A DNA stretch of 64,000 nt, taken from the NCBI RefSeq assembly GCF_041355105.1, contig NZ_JBFUPK010000001.1, positions 1-64,000 on the forward strand, in the 5' to 3' direction. Of this stretch, positions 8,387 through 19,715 are shown piece by piece; the first letter of the stretch is position 1, and each line of letters starts with the position of its first letter. The notes under the pieces were generated by a model that had not been told where the DNA came from, made no database searches, and saw nothing but the letters and a program-made list of their open reading frames with translations. Both the position numbers and the translations under genes were made by a program. This DNA is from Terriglobus sp. RCC_193 (lineage in GTDB: Bacteria > Acidobacteriota > Terriglobia > Terriglobales > Acidobacteriaceae).

Positions 8387-9406
8387 TTATGGAAAGGTGA
8401 TGACAATCTTGCCGAAGTGATTCGCCTTTTCGAGAGAGTGGAATGCCTCTTTTGCATGTTCAAACTCAAACGTGCGATCAATGATGGGATGGATGTCGTT
8501 GTCTGCAAACGCCTGCAACGATTCAACCAACATTGCCCGCGACCCCACATAAATGCCCTGAACGCGCAATGTCTTCATCAAAATCTGTCCGATATTCAAC
8601 GGCTGTTCCAGGCCCGTAAGTACGCCAATGACGCTGACCTGTGCGCCAACGGCTGCAGACCGTAGCGAGAGCGGAAGTGTGCCTGCACCTCCCACCTCCA
8701 GAACATGCGTCGCGCCGACCTTACCCGTGATATCGCGTACCTGCTTGTCCCATTCGAGGTGGCGGCGATAGTTGATCGCATGATCCGCACCGAGCGAGAG
8801 TGCCCGCCCCAGCTTGTCGTCAGAACTGCTGGTAATGAGGATGCGTGCTCCACGCATCTTTGCGATTTGGAGACCGAAGATACTGACGCCGCCCGTACCC
8901 AACAGCAGCACCGTATCCTGCGGGCCGATGTTCGCTGTATTCACCAGCGCATGCCACGCCGTGACAGCGGCACATGGAAAAGTGGCAGCCTCTGTGTAAC
9001 TCAGCTTCTCGGGAATGGCGACGAGTGCGCGTTCCGGAAAGAGTTGATGTGTCGTCAGTGTGCCGTCGATCGCGCCGCCTAATGCGGAGGCCGGTGCCGC
9101 AGCCGTAACGGGGCCGTCAAGCCAGTCGAGAAAGAATGGCGCTACAACGCGATCGCCCTTGCGAAACGCAGTGACGGCAGAACCAACTGCAACCACTTCT
9201 CCAGCGCCGTCAGAGCAGGGAATCCGCGGCTTTTGCACATGCGGATCATAGCGGCCCTGTACCAGCATCAGGTCGCGATAGTTCAACGACACCGCGTGTA
9301 TCTTCACCAGAACGTCATGCGGCGCAGGTTCAGGCAAAGTGATGTCATCAAAGGTCAAGGCATCGATGGAGAAGTCTCCACTCAGGCGGAGTGCTGTGGC
9401 AGTCAT
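8387..9406 (-). CDS. NAD(P)-dependent alcohol dehydrogenase / quinone oxidoreductase (zinc-independent MDR)
   Basis: A 339-residue medium-chain dehydrogenase: a GroES-like catalytic domain (residues ~20-125, SLNYRDLMLVQGRY) and a Rossmann domain with the GTGGVSIFGLQIAKM cofactor motif. The cysteine cluster that binds structural zinc in classical ADHs is missing, and SDGAGEVVAVG replaces the usual zinc-site spacing, so a quinone-oxidoreductase or enone-reductase role is more likely than alcohol oxidation. I use ATG 9406; an in-frame GTG lies six bases upstream. Confidence 0.87.
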   Translation of the reverse strand: MTATALRLSGDFSIDALTFDDITLPEPAPHDVLVKIHAVSLNYRDLMLVQGRYDPHVQKPRIPCSDGAGEVVAVGSAVTAFRKGDRVVAPFFLDWLDGPVTAAAPASALGGAIDGTLTTHQLFPERALVAIPEKLSYTEAATFPCAAVTAWHALVNTANIGPQDTVLLLGTGGVSIFGLQIAKMRGARILITSSSDDKLGRALSLGADHAINYRRHLEWDKQVRDITGKVGATHVLEVGGAGTLPLSLRSAAVGAQVSVIGVLTGLEQPLNIGQILMKTLRVQGIYVGSRAMLVESLQAFADNDIHPIIDRTFEFEHAKEAFHSLEKANHFGKIVITFP

Positions 9407-9431
9407 GTTCACTTGGATGCATGCAGACAGA

Positions 9432-9463
9432 AAGGCGTCTCACTGAAAGTGGTGAGACGCCTT
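9432..9463 (-). terminator. Hairpin terminator, 12-bp stem
   Basis: AAGGCGTCTCAC and GTGAGACGCCTT form a perfect 12-bp stem with an 8-base loop, 22 bases after the stop of the oxidoreductase gene at 9485. A moderately T-rich tail follows on the minus strand. Confidence 0.8.
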
Positions 9464-9484
9464 CGAATCGTTGCAAGAGTTTGT

Positions 9485-10123
9485 TTAGTAACCGATGGTG
9501 AAGCGTTGGTTCAGGTGCTTCGGTACTTCCAATTCATTCGCCAGTGCTATGGCATAGTCTTCAAACGAAATGCGGCTGTTGCCCTGCGCATCCGCGACAA
9601 GATTGTCCGTGTCCAGGCGGAACTTGCCGGTACGCTCACCGGGTTCAAAGAAGCCCGCAGGTGCGAAGTATGTCCAGCTGATGCCGCTGGAATTCTTCAG
9701 GCTGTTGTATAGCTTGATGTGCGTGTCCACGATGGGCAGATATGACTCTGGCAGATAGCCGCTGTCACGCAGCGTTACGCCTGGAGCTACGAACAATCCG
9801 CCAGCGCCGCCAACGACGAGCAGACGCGGTCCATTGTTCTGCTTGATCGCTTCCACCAGGTTTGCAGTGATGGGCAGCAGAGCATCTGTGTTATCTAACG
9901 GGGGACCCAGCGCAGAAACAACCGCGTCCGCATTTGCACCCTTCAGAATCTGTGCGGTTTTGGCAACGTTGGTCAGGTCATCCTGCACCACGCTTACGTT
10001 TGCCAGCCTGTCCACGTTCTGCGGATTGCGCGCCACGGCAACTACCGTATGACCCCGATTCACCAACTCCTTCAAAATCACCTTGCCGGATTTTCCAGTA
10101 GCACCGTAAAGAACAACCTTCAT
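9485..10123 (-). CDS. NAD(P)H-binding oxidoreductase (atypical SDR, YwnB/BVR-B-like)
   Basis: A 212-residue single Rossmann-domain protein with the atypical-SDR glycine motif GATGKSGK at residues 7-14 and no YxxxK catalytic pair at the usual position. It resembles the NAD(P)H-binding family of flavin/biliverdin-reductase-like proteins, whose substrates are mostly unknown. ATG 10123 is chosen because AAGGAG at about 10131-10136 is well placed; nine residues of the longer reading precede it and do not fit the fold. Confidence 0.88.
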   Translation of the reverse strand: MKVVLYGATGKSGKVILKELVNRGHTVVAVARNPQNVDRLANVSVVQDDLTNVAKTAQILKGANADAVVSALGPPLDNTDALLPITANLVEAIKQNNGPRLLVVGGAGGLFVAPGVTLRDSGYLPESYLPIVDTHIKLYNSLKNSSGISWTYFAPAGFFEPGERTGKFRLDTDNLVADAQGNSRISFEDYAIALANELEVPKHLNQRFTIGY

Positions 10124-10217
10124 GATGAGCTCCTTTTCGCAGCAGTACATTCTCTGCGCTTACAAACAATCAGATGTAGTTCGATATCGAATGATTCATT
10201 AAGAAGTGCAAATAAGA

Positions 10218-10247
10218 TGGGCCGCGGAGAGATTCTCCCGCGGCCCA
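10218..10247 (-). terminator. Terminator hairpin after ilvC
   Basis: TGGGCCGCGG (10218-10227) pairs with CCGCGGCCCA (10238-10247), extended inwards by AGA/TCT with one bulged base. It lies 29 bases downstream of the ilvC stop, with a T-rich tail on the minus strand, and marks the 3' end of the ilv/leu operon. Confidence 0.85.
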
Positions 10248-10275
10248 CCATTCTATTCCTTGGAGTTAAAAGCGA

Positions 10276-11388
<1,113 letters not shown>

Positions 11389-12012
11389 TTAAACATCGTG
11401 TTCCGCGAATTGATTCGGCAGCGCATCCATGGGATCCAGCTCGCCTGGGTCGTTGATCTGGAAAACAGTCTGATGTGCTTTGCTGCCCAGCGCCTTCATT
11501 ACCTTGCCGCTGTGCTGGCCGCGACGCATGGCCATGCGGCCAGTGCGGCTGACTTCGAGGATCTCGTAATCGCTCTCACGCAATACCTGGATCAGACCTT
11601 CAATCTTGCTGGCGCTGCCAGTCATCTCCAGCATGACGCTCTCTGGAGCAAGATCGACAATGCGCGCACGGAAAACCTGCGCCAGTTCGAAGATCTGCGT
11701 ACGCGAGTGCACACCATGCGGCGCATTGGGCCCAGCAGCTACCTTGACCAGGCAAAGCTCGCGGATAACAGCCTCGCTGCGGCCCACCTCGTCCACGTCG
11801 CGCGTAATCTCCAGTTTGTACAGCGATGCCTTCACGCGGAACGCGGCATTCTCCGGCGCGTCGCAGACAATGGTCATGCGCGAAACATCTTCACGCTCCG
11901 TCTCGCCTACGGTCAGCGAAACAATGTTGATGTTGAGGCGGCGGAACAGGGAAGCCACGCGCGTGAGAACGCCCGGCCGGTTATCAACGTGTGCGATGAA
12001 GGTATGAAGCAT
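11389..12012 (-). CDS. ilvN: Acetolactate synthase small (regulatory) subunit
   Basis: A 207-residue protein opening with an ACT domain (HTFIAHVDNRPGVLTRVASLFRRLNINIVSLTVG, residues 3-37) and continuing into the ALS small-subunit C-terminal domain. It binds valine and gives feedback control to the catalytic subunit. In most bacteria it follows ilvB directly; here about 520 bp carrying an antisense transposase-like gene separate the two. The length is larger than E. coli IlvN and closer to IlvH-type subunits with a C-terminal extension. Confidence 0.95.
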   Translation of the reverse strand: MLHTFIAHVDNRPGVLTRVASLFRRLNINIVSLTVGETEREDVSRMTIVCDAPENAAFRVKASLYKLEITRDVDEVGRSEAVIRELCLVKVAAGPNAPHGVHSRTQIFELAQVFRARIVDLAPESVMLEMTGSASKIEGLIQVLRESDYEILEVSRTGRMAMRRGQHSGKVMKALGSKAHQTVFQINDPGELDPMDALPNQFAEHDV

Positions 12013-12073
12013 AATCTCAGGCAGCCTTTCGCTGTTCTGTTATGTCGTGGGTGGACGCTATACTCGTGCCACC

Positions 12074-12526
12074 ATGCAGATCATTGATCATGTGTTGCTG
12101 CACGTGATCTTCAGCACGCAGCGGCAGAAGCCTGTGCTGAAGGACGATGCGCTTCGCGCCGCTGTGCATGCGGCCATTCGCGACAGACTCAGTCATTCCG
12201 AGAACGTTTGTCTTGCCGTCGGCGGAACAGCGGATCATGTTCACGTCGCGCTGTATCTTTCGCGCAAGATGACCGTGCACAAACTTGTCGATCATTTGAA
12301 GAAGGTCACGGTTCCCGTCATTCGTCAGAGCGGGGAACCGAACGCCTTCTTCAAATGGCAACAGAGTTACATGGCCTTCTCGGTCGGCCTTGCGGACCGC
12401 GATGCGCTCATCCATTACGTGCAAACGCAGGAAGAAGTCCATCGCACGCGAACCTTCCAGCAGGAACTGCTGGCCATGTTCGCGAAGTACGATGTTGGCT
12501 TCGACGAGCGCTTTGTGTGGAAGTGA
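12074..12526 (+). CDS. IS200/RAYT-like HUH transposase (Y1_Tnp family)
   Basis: A 150-residue single-domain HUH endonuclease. The HUH motif is His55-Val-His57 in GGTADHVHVALY, and the likely catalytic tyrosine is Tyr115 in HYVQTQEEVH; both are intact. Length and motif spacing match the stand-alone IS200-like/RAYT proteins found as single copies in many genomes rather than IS605 TnpA with TnpB. It is antisense to the ilv/leu operon and lies between ilvB and ilvN. No insertion-sequence ends or target duplications are visible. ATG 12074 is used; a GTG at 12047 is less likely. Confidence 0.85.
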   Translation: MQIIDHVLLHVIFSTQRQKPVLKDDALRAAVHAAIRDRLSHSENVCLAVGGTADHVHVALYLSRKMTVHKLVDHLKKVTVPVIRQSGEPNAFFKWQQSYMAFSVGLADRDALIHYVQTQEEVHRTRTFQQELLAMFAKYDVGFDERFVWK

Positions 12527-12536
12527 GCGCAACGTC

Positions 12537-14315
12537 TTAGTCCTCGCTCGTTTCAATCAGCGGATTCGGTCGGCGCACCATCTCATGCAGAGCGGCTCCG
12601 GGTGCAATCATCGGATACACGCCATCTTCTTTTTCCACTGAGAAGTTGATCAGGAAGGAGGAAGAACCCGTGCGTGCCTTCGTAACGGTCGGCACCACAT
12701 CCTTGCGCTCGGTTACATGGGCGCCCGGAATGCCGTGCGCATCTGCCAGTTTCACAAAGTCCGGAGACAGGATCGGAGAGCAGGAATAGTTCTTGTCGTA
12801 GAACGCCTCCTGCCACTGCCGCACCATGCCCAGGAAGCCGTTGTTAATCACGGCAATGTTGATGTGCAGACCTTCCTGCTGAATGGTGGAAAGCTCGGCA
12901 GCGGTCATCTGGAAGCCGCCGTCACCCGCGATCATCCACACATCCTTTTCAGGACAGGCAATCTTCGCGCCGATAGCCGCAGGCAATGCGAATCCCATAG
13001 TGCCAAGGCCACCACTGGTCACCAGCGAGCGCGTGTCTTCATGCTTGAAGTACTGGGCCTCCCACATCTGGTGTTGGCCCACATCGGTCGCAATGATGGT
13101 GTTGCTAAGGCGTCCCGCAGCCTTCGCCTCCTGCCAGATGTCGTTGATCACATGCGCGGCATACAAGTGGCCGTTGTCCGGCAGATTGATGATGTCGCGT
13201 ACGCTGGCATCGCCCTTCATCGCGCGAATCTCTTCACGCCACTGCTTCGTGGCATCCTGCGTCGTGGGCGCGCCTGTCGCGTCGATCAGCGGAGCCATCG
13301 TCTGCAGCACCTGCTTCAGATCGCCGATCAAGGCAACATCGACCCTGACATTTTTGTTGATCTCGCTGGGATCAATCTCAATGTGAATCTTCTTTGCATT
13401 GGGTGCGTAATGCGCCAGGTTGCCGGTTACACGATCGTCAAAGCGCATACCAAAGGCCAGCAATAGATCAGCATTCTGGATCGCGTTATTCACCCATGAT
13501 TCGCCGTGCATGCCCATCATGCCCAGTGCCAGCGGATGCGAAGCAGGGAAGGCACCAAGGCCAAGCAGAGTGGTTGCCACAGGAATCTTGTGGCGCTCTG
13601 CAAAGGCAAGCACTTCTGCCTCTGCTTCAGAGTGAATGATGCCGTGGCCCGCAAGAATCACAGGGCGGGATGAAGCACGCATCAGTTCAATCGCCTGCTG
13701 CATTTCTTCTGAATCGGCCTTCAGCATGGGATGCGGACGATACGCGCGTGGCTTCGAAAGATCGAAGTCGAACGCACACGCAGCCTGCTGTGCATCCTTC
13801 GTAATGTCCACCAACACGGGGCCAGGACGGCCGCTGCGCGCAATCTGGAAGGCTTCACGAACAACGGCAGCAATATCCTCAGCCTTTGTCACCACGAAGT
13901 TATGCTTCGTGATGGGCAGAGTAATGCCGGTGATGTCCACTTCCTGAAACGCATCCGTGCCCAGCACCTTGCTTGCAACCTGTCCCGTGATGGCAACCAT
14001 GGGAATGCTATCCAGCATGGCGGTTGCAAGGCCCGTAACAAGGTTCGTTGCACCGGGTCCGCTGGTGGCCATGCACACGCCTACCTTGCCGCTGGCTCGC
14101 GCGTAACCATCGGCCATGTGCGCTGCGGACTGCTCATGCCGCACCAGTACATGGTGGATGGTGGGGAAGTTGCGCAGCGCGTCGTAGATAGGAAGGATGG
14201 CTCCGCCGGGATAGCCAAAGACCGTGGTGACGCCTTCACCTGCAAGTGTGGCCCACAGGATTTCCGATCCGGTGAGGGTGGGGGCGTGATGGGCAGTGTT
14301 CGCTGTGTCGCTCAT
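12537..14315 (-). CDS. ilvB: Acetolactate synthase large (catalytic) subunit
   Basis: A 592-residue thiamine-diphosphate enzyme that condenses pyruvate into acetolactate, the first step to valine and leucine. It shows GVTTVFGYPGGAILPIYDAL, the VRHEQSAAHMADGYAR region with the catalytic glutamate and the ThDP motif GDGGFQM...NN near the C-terminus. ATG 14315 is chosen: AGGAG sits eight bases upstream, whereas a GTG at 14366 would add 17 residues ahead of the MSDTAN start. Its stop is only 10 bases from the stop of the antisense RAYT-like gene. Confidence 0.96.
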   Translation of the reverse strand: MSDTANTAHHAPTLTGSEILWATLAGEGVTTVFGYPGGAILPIYDALRNFPTIHHVLVRHEQSAAHMADGYARASGKVGVCMATSGPGATNLVTGLATAMLDSIPMVAITGQVASKVLGTDAFQEVDITGITLPITKHNFVVTKAEDIAAVVREAFQIARSGRPGPVLVDITKDAQQAACAFDFDLSKPRAYRPHPMLKADSEEMQQAIELMRASSRPVILAGHGIIHSEAEAEVLAFAERHKIPVATTLLGLGAFPASHPLALGMMGMHGESWVNNAIQNADLLLAFGMRFDDRVTGNLAHYAPNAKKIHIEIDPSEINKNVRVDVALIGDLKQVLQTMAPLIDATGAPTTQDATKQWREEIRAMKGDASVRDIINLPDNGHLYAAHVINDIWQEAKAAGRLSNTIIATDVGQHQMWEAQYFKHEDTRSLVTSGGLGTMGFALPAAIGAKIACPEKDVWMIAGDGGFQMTAAELSTIQQEGLHINIAVINNGFLGMVRQWQEAFYDKNYSCSPILSPDFVKLADAHGIPGAHVTERKDVVPTVTKARTGSSSFLINFSVEKEDGVYPMIAPGAALHEMVRRPNPLIETSED

Positions 14316-14398
14316 GCGTGCGGCTCCTGCTGGTTCTTGCTGTGGCGTACCTGCATTTACAGGCACGCCATGGTTTCCTATGTAGTTCGTTAAGAAAG

Positions 14399-16099
14399 CT
14401 AATTCGTCACGGCGCCAAGGCTGGCCGAGCTTACCGTGTTGGCATACTTGGAAAAGACGCCGCGCTTGTAACGTGGTTCAGGCTCCTTGAAACCTGCCTT
14501 GCGCTTTGCCAGTTCTTCATCGCTAATCTCAACTCGAAGCTGCCGATTATTGATGTCGAACGTGATCAGGTCGCCTTCCTGCACAAACGCAATGGGGCCG
14601 GCATCATAAGCTTCCGGAGCAACGTGTCCTGCCATCAGGCCGCGTGTCGCGCCAGAGAAACGTCCATCGGTCAGCAGCGCAACGGTTTCGCTTAGTTCTG
14701 GAATACCCTTGATCGCGGCAGTCACGGCGAGCATTTCACGCATGCCCGGTCCGCCCTTCGGACCTTCGTAGCGAATCACGCAGACATCGTTCGGCTTGAT
14801 TTCGCCACGCTCCACCGCAGCGAAGCAATCATCTTCACGATCAAAGATGCGTGCCGGGCCCTGATGGAAGAGACGATTGTGGCCTGCCACTTTGATCACG
14901 CAACCTTCAGGAGCAAGATTGCCCTTCAGGATGACCAGACCGCCAGTTTCCTTGAGAGGCTTGTCAATGGGATAGATCACAGGCTGGCCCGGTGTTTCAT
15001 GGGCGGCCTTCGCTTCCTCGCGGATCGACTTGCCGGTCACGGTGATGTTGTTGCCGTCAATCAAACCGGCATCCAGCAGTCGCTGTGCCAGCACGCGCGA
15101 GCCGCCTGCATCCTGGTAATCCTTTGCGGCATACTTGCCGCCGGGCGACAGATCGCAGATGTGCGGTGTGCGCTCGTTGATGGCGTTGAAGTCATCAATG
15201 GTGAAGGGGATCTTGTACTCGTGCGCAATGGCCAGCAGATGCAGCACAGCATTGGTGCTGCCACCGCTGGCGCAGACTGCGGCATAGGCATCTTCAATCG
15301 CCTTGCGCGTCACAATCTGCGAAGGCTTCAGGTTCTTGCGTGCCAGATCCATCACCAGACGTCCGGCTTCACGCGAGGCCGCAGCCTTCTCCGGCGACAT
15401 CGCAGGAACCCCCGTGATCTGGATCGGCGAGATGCCGAGAAATTCGCCAGCCATCGCCATGGTGTTTGCAGTGAACTGTCCACCGCAGGCGCCGGGGCCG
15501 GGACATGCAGCAGCTTCTACAGCTTCGAGCTGATCGTCGTTAATGGTGCCAGCAGCGTGCGAGCCGATGGCTTCAAACACGCTGAGAATGGTGATTTCCT
15601 TCACCGTGCCATCCGGCTGCGGCAGCTTGCCCGGTGCAATGCTACCGCCGTAGAGCATGAGGCCGGGAATGTCGAGGCGTCCCAGCGCCATGATGGCGGC
15701 GGGCATGTTCTTATCGCAGCCCGCAATGCAAACCAGACCATCAAAGCTATTGGCGCGCGCAACGAGTTCAATGGAGTCGGCGATGACTTCACGCGACACC
15801 AGCGAAGCCTTCATGCCCTCAGTGCCCATGGTGATGCCGTCATGCACGGTGATGGTGTTGAACTCCATCGGTGTGCCGCCTGCTTCGCGAATGCCTTGCT
15901 TTACGGCCTCAGACACCTGACGCAGGTGAAAGTTACACGGACCTACTTCGGTCCACGTGTTGGCAATACCGATGATGGGCTTATGCAGGTCTTCCTTGGA
16001 AAAACCAACGGAACGGAAATAGCTGCGCGCAGCCGCGCGATTTGGTCCTTCGGTAAGGATGACGGAATTACGTTTGCCGGGATCGAGTTCGTTGCTCAA
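14399..16099 (-). CDS. ilvD: Dihydroxy-acid dehydratase
   Basis: A 566-residue iron-sulfur enzyme that dehydrates dihydroxyisovalerate and dihydroxymethylvalerate to the 2-oxo acids. Cluster cysteines are seen in [10 protein letters not shown] and [17 protein letters not shown]; the third lies near the N-terminus in VGPCNFHLR. The C-terminal [16 protein letters not shown] motif is conserved. Length is typical. It sits between the small zinc-ribbon gene and ilvB on the same strand. Confidence 0.97.
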   Translation of the reverse strand: MSNELDPGKRNSVILTEGPNRAAARSYFRSVGFSKEDLHKPIIGIANTWTEVGPCNFHLRQVSEAVKQGIREAGGTPMEFNTITVHDGITMGTEGMKASLVSREVIADSIELVARANSFDGLVCIAGCDKNMPAAIMALGRLDIPGLMLYGGSIAPGKLPQPDGTVKEITILSVFEAIGSHAAGTINDDQLEAVEAAACPGPGACGGQFTANTMAMAGEFLGISPIQITGVPAMSPEKAAASREAGRLVMDLARKNLKPSQIVTRKAIEDAYAAVCASGGSTNAVLHLLAIAHEYKIPFTIDDFNAINERTPHICDLSPGGKYAAKDYQDAGGSRVLAQRLLDAGLIDGNNITVTGKSIREEAKAAHETPGQPVIYPIDKPLKETGGLVILKGNLAPEGCVIKVAGHNRLFHQGPARIFDREDDCFAAVERGEIKPNDVCVIRYEGPKGGPGMREMLAVTAAIKGIPELSETVALLTDGRFSGATRGLMAGHVAPEAYDAGPIAFVQEGDLITFDINNRQLRVEISDEELAKRKAGFKEPEPRYKRGVFSKYANTVSSASLGAVTN

Positions 16100-16114
16100 T
16101 GTTTTCTCACTTTG

Positions 16115-16408
16115 TTACGAAACAGTTGTCGTTTCAGGCTCTTCGATTACGCAGTCACAAGACAGTAGCTGACCATGACACCGAGGGCACTCTTCGATAT
16201 CACAGCCGATGTGGTGATAATTACCAGGAAGCACTGCACAATCTCCACATCGACGTCTTAGAACTCCATCTGGATCGGGCTTCATAGTTGGATCAAGTTC
16301 GTCACCATACTTCACTGGAGCCATAGCGCCATCAGCCGTGGGAATGGCAGGAGGAATACAACCTGCAGCTTCATGCATTTCCTGATTGCAGTGTTTACAG
16401 ATTGCCAT
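16115..16408 (-). CDS. Small zinc-ribbon protein of unknown function
   Basis: A 97-residue cysteine-rich protein. CKHC sits at residues 4-7, CGDC at about 54-57, a CDIEECPRCHGQ segment follows, and a closing CDC precedes an acidic tail. The spaced CxxC pairs predict two zinc ribbons. Only 13 bases separate it from leuD and 15 from ilvD, so it is co-transcribed with them. No family function is recognised. An AAGG-containing site precedes the ATG. Confidence 0.72.
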   Translation of the reverse strand: MAICKHCNQEMHEAAGCIPPAIPTADGAMAPVKYGDELDPTMKPDPDGVLRRRCGDCAVLPGNYHHIGCDIEECPRCHGQLLSCDCVIEEPETTTVS

Positions 16409-16421
16409 TTCGTTACCTTAC

Positions 16422-17057
16422 CTATGCAGCGGAAGTTTTCGGCGCGGACCAGAATTCGTTATCGTGCTTTGCTTCAAAGTCGTTCAGCGCATCCACGTGA
16501 CGCAGTGTCAGACCAATGTCATCGAGTCCATTCAGCAGGCAATACTTGCGGAAGGGGGCAATGTCAAAGTGTGCAGAGAAGCCATGCTCGTCCGTGACCG
16601 TCTGTGCTTCCAGATTCACTGTGACCTTGTTGTTGGGGTCTTCCGTGCAATGCGTCATCAGCGCGGTCACATCTTCTTCGCTCAGGCGTACCAGGATGAT
16701 GCCGTTTTTGCCCGCGTTGGAATAGAAAATGTCTGCGAAAGTGGGTGCAATCACAGCGCGAAAGCCGTATTGGAAGATGGCCCATGCAGCATGTTCGCGC
16801 GACGAACCGCAGCCGAAGTTCTTCTCCGCAATCAGAATCTGCGCACCTTGGTGCTCTGGTTTGTTCAGCACAAAGTTCTTATTCGGCGAAACATCATCAG
16901 GAACGTCCAGGTTGTAACGCCAGTCATAGAACAGGAAGTCGCCATAGCCTGTTCGTTCAATGCGCTTCAGGAACTGCTTCGGAATAATCTGGTCCGTGTC
17001 GATGTTCGGCAGCGGCAACGGTACGGCCTTGCTGGTAAGTACATTGATCGGCTCCAT
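16422..17057 (-). CDS. leuD: 3-isopropylmalate dehydratase small subunit
   Basis: A 211-residue swivel-domain subunit of isopropylmalate isomerase, acting with LeuC in leucine synthesis. Typical motifs are LPLPNIDTDQIIPKQFLK and the FGCGSSREHAAWA loop, which contacts substrate. The start is ATG 17057, giving [11 protein letters not shown]. It overlaps the leuC stop by one base (TAATG) and has AAGGAGG upstream; the in-frame extension to 17267 lies inside leuC and is not protein-like. Confidence 0.96.
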   Translation of the reverse strand: MEPINVLTSKAVPLPLPNIDTDQIIPKQFLKRIERTGYGDFLFYDWRYNLDVPDDVSPNKNFVLNKPEHQGAQILIAEKNFGCGSSREHAAWAIFQYGFRAVIAPTFADIFYSNAGKNGIILVRLSEEDVTALMTHCTEDPNNKVTVNLEAQTVTDEHGFSAHFDIAPFRKYCLLNGLDDIGLTLRHVDALNDFEAKHDNEFWSAPKTSAA

Positions 17058-18481
17058 TAGCGCGCCTCCTTCTTCCACTTGCGAATATCGGTGAAGTGCC
17101 CGGTGATCGCGGCAACAGCAGCCATCTCCGGCGATACAAGATGCGTACGACCACCGCGTCCCTGGCGGCCTTCGAAGTTGCGGTTCGAAGTGGAGGCGCA
17201 ACGTTCGCCGGGCTGCAGAATATCCGGGTTCATGCCCAGGCACATGGAACAACCGGGCTCGCGCCACTCAAAACCCGCTTCCTTGAAGATGGTGTCCAAA
17301 CCTTCTTCTTCGGCCTGCTTCTTCACATGCTGCGAACCGGGAACGACCATCGCACGAACCTTCGTGGCAATGTGATGTCCCTTGACCACCTCAGCGGCGG
17401 CGCGCAGATCTTCAATGCGGCCATTGGTGCAGGAGCCAAGAAAGACAGTGTCAATCTTGATCTCTTCCATCGGCGTGCCCGGCTTCAGGTCCATGTATTC
17501 GTAAGCCTTGGCAAAGCTCTTGCGATCAGCCTCGGTCGGCGCTTCCTCCAGCGTTGGTACTTTGCCATCAATGGTGGCGTGCATGCCCGGCGATGTTCCC
17601 CAGGTCACTGCAGGAGCGAGTGTCGCGGCATCGATAAACAATTCGCGATCAAAGACAGCGCCTTCATCGGTAGGCAGCGTCTTCCAGTGCGCCAAAGCTT
17701 CTTCCCACGCCTTGCCTTCGGGAGAGAAGCGGCGACCTTTCAGGTACGCAAAGGTCTTCTCATCGGGAGCAATCATGCCAGCGCGCGCGCCAGCTTCAAT
17801 GCTCATGTTGCACACCGTCATGCGGCCTTCCATGCTGAGCGCGCGGATAGCGGAACCTGCATACTCAATCGCGTAGCCGGTCGCGCCGTCGGTGCCAATG
17901 CGGCCAATGATGTCCAGAATGATGTCCTTCGCCGTAACACCGAAAGGCAGCTCGCCATCCACGGTAATGCGGAACGTCTTTGGCTTGGGCTGTGACAGTG
18001 TTTGCGTGGCCATCACGTGTTCCACTTCGCTGGTGCCAATACCGAAGGCCAGCGCGCCGAAAGCACCATGCGTCGACGTATGCGAATCGCCGCAGACAAT
18101 CGTCATACCCGGCTTGGTCGCGCCCAGTTCCGGCCCGATCATGTGCACAATGCCTTGCGAAGCATCCTGCACATCGAAGAACTCAATGCCAAACTCCGCG
18201 CAGTTCTTGCGCAATGCATTTACCTGTGCGGCGCTGATCTGATCTGCAATCACAAGGCGATCCGCAGCGCTGGTGGTGGGAACATTGTGATCTACCGTTG
18301 CAATGTGACGGTCAGGCCGACGCAGTTTACGGCCTGTCATGCGCAGACCGTCGAAGGCCTGCGGCGAAGTGACTTCATGCACAAGCTGCAGATCGACATA
18401 TAGGATGGCAGGTTCGCCTTCCGGTTCTGCAACCAGATGCTGCTGCCAGACTTTTTCAAACAGTGTCTTTGGTGCGGACAT
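17057..18481 (-). CDS. leuC: 3-isopropylmalate dehydratase large subunit
   Basis: A 474-residue aconitase-superfamily subunit that carries the [4Fe-4S] cluster, with cysteines visible in [14 protein letters not shown] and [11 protein letters not shown]. It also shows the conserved [29 protein letters not shown] stretch (shown here in part: [14 protein letters not shown]). Size matches the bacterial heterodimeric type rather than the archaeal one. It is translationally coupled to leuD. Confidence 0.97.
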   Translation of the reverse strand: MSAPKTLFEKVWQQHLVAEPEGEPAILYVDLQLVHEVTSPQAFDGLRMTGRKLRRPDRHIATVDHNVPTTSAADRLVIADQISAAQVNALRKNCAEFGIEFFDVQDASQGIVHMIGPELGATKPGMTIVCGDSHTSTHGAFGALAFGIGTSEVEHVMATQTLSQPKPKTFRITVDGELPFGVTAKDIILDIIGRIGTDGATGYAIEYAGSAIRALSMEGRMTVCNMSIEAGARAGMIAPDEKTFAYLKGRRFSPEGKAWEEALAHWKTLPTDEGAVFDRELFIDAATLAPAVTWGTSPGMHATIDGKVPTLEEAPTEADRKSFAKAYEYMDLKPGTPMEEIKIDTVFLGSCTNGRIEDLRAAAEVVKGHHIATKVRAMVVPGSQHVKKQAEEEGLDTIFKEAGFEWREPGCSMCLGMNPDILQPGERCASTSNRNFEGRQGRGGRTHLVSPEMAAVAAITGHFTDIRKWKKEAR

Positions 18482-18529
18482 TGTGGCTTACCTCTGGGGC
18501 AAAAGCCCGTGTTGCTCGATAGAAAATAT

Positions 18530-19630
18530 TTAGGAAGCAGCGGCTCCAAGTTCAGCAGTGACCTGATCCAGGATGAGTTGCCCCATCTTCGATGTGCTGA
18601 CAGTCTGCTGTCCGGCAATGTCGCCGCGAGCAATATCGGTTGTGCGATAACCCGCTTCCAACACCTTCACCACAGCGTCTTCAATGATCTTTGCTTCGGC
18701 ATTCAGACCGGCGGAATGACGCAGAACAAGCGCTGCGGTGAGAATCGCGCCAATGGGATTTGCCTTGCCCTGTCCTGCAATATCCGGTGCGGAACCATGT
18801 ACGGGCTCGTACAGGTTCACCTTGCCACCAAGCGTGGCAGACGGCAGCATGCCCAGCGATCCGGTGATGACGCCGCTCTCATCGGAGAGGATGTCGCCAA
18901 ACAAATTCTCAGTAAGCACCACATCAAAATCACGCGGACGATTCATCAGGTGGATTGCCATCGAATCCACAAGCTGATGTTCCAGCGTCACGGTGGGATA
19001 ATCCTTCGCAACCTCAGTGACTACGGCGCGCCACAACTGCGAGCACTCCAGCACATTGGCCTTGTCCACGCTGGTGACCTTCTTCTTATCGCGCTTGGCG
19101 GCGATATCGAATGCGATCTTTGCAACGCGTTCCACTTCATGGCGTGTATAGACCATTGTGTTGTGTGCGCGGTCGGTCGTCTTGTCCCATGCGCGCGGCT
19201 GGCCGAAGTAAAGACCACCCAACAGCTCACGAACAAAGAGGATGTCCACGCCTGCGGTAATCTCCGGGCGCAGCGGCGAGTTATCGGCCAGTGCCTTGTA
19301 GGCCGTTGCAGGGCGCAGGTTCGCAAAGCCGCCAAGTTCTGCACGAATCTTCAGCAGACCTGCTTCCGGGCGTTCGCTGGGCGGAAGGGAATTGAACTTG
19401 TTATCGCCCACTGCGCCAAGAAGTGCAGCGTCGCTGGCCAGTGTTGCTTTTAGTGTCGCTTCCGGCAGCGGTGTACCGTGCGCATCAATCGCCGCGCCGC
19501 CAATCAGCAGCGAGGTGTAAGTAAAGGTATGTCCACCAGCGGCTGCAACGGTGTTCAGCATGTTGACTGCTTCGTTGGTAACTTCCGGGCCGATGCCGTC
19601 ACCGGCGAGGAGTGCAATCTTCAGATTCAT
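18530..19630 (-). CDS. leuB: 3-isopropylmalate dehydrogenase
   Basis: A 366-residue NAD-dependent decarboxylating dehydrogenase. It begins [14 protein letters not shown], and has the substrate-binding arginines in [17 protein letters not shown] and the metal-binding aspartates in [22 protein letters not shown]. Start ATG 19630 gives the family-typical [17 protein letters not shown]; the longer reading to 19681 adds 17 residues without support. It lies 85 bp after leuA. Confidence 0.96.
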   Translation of the reverse strand: MNLKIALLAGDGIGPEVTNEAVNMLNTVAAAGGHTFTYTSLLIGGAAIDAHGTPLPEATLKATLASDAALLGAVGDNKFNSLPPSERPEAGLLKIRAELGGFANLRPATAYKALADNSPLRPEITAGVDILFVRELLGGLYFGQPRAWDKTTDRAHNTMVYTRHEVERVAKIAFDIAAKRDKKKVTSVDKANVLECSQLWRAVVTEVAKDYPTVTLEHQLVDSMAIHLMNRPRDFDVVLTENLFGDILSDESGVITGSLGMLPSATLGGKVNLYEPVHGSAPDIAGQGKANPIGAILTAALVLRHSAGLNAEAKIIEDAVVKVLEAGYRTTDIARGDIAGQQTVSTSKMGQLILDQVTAELGAAAS

Positions 19631-19715
19631 CGTCGTCGAAACTTTCCTTGCAAAATGGTTGCGAATCGCAGCAGAACGCATGGGATGAGCTGCGATGAAC
19701 GGTTAGGAATAGGAA

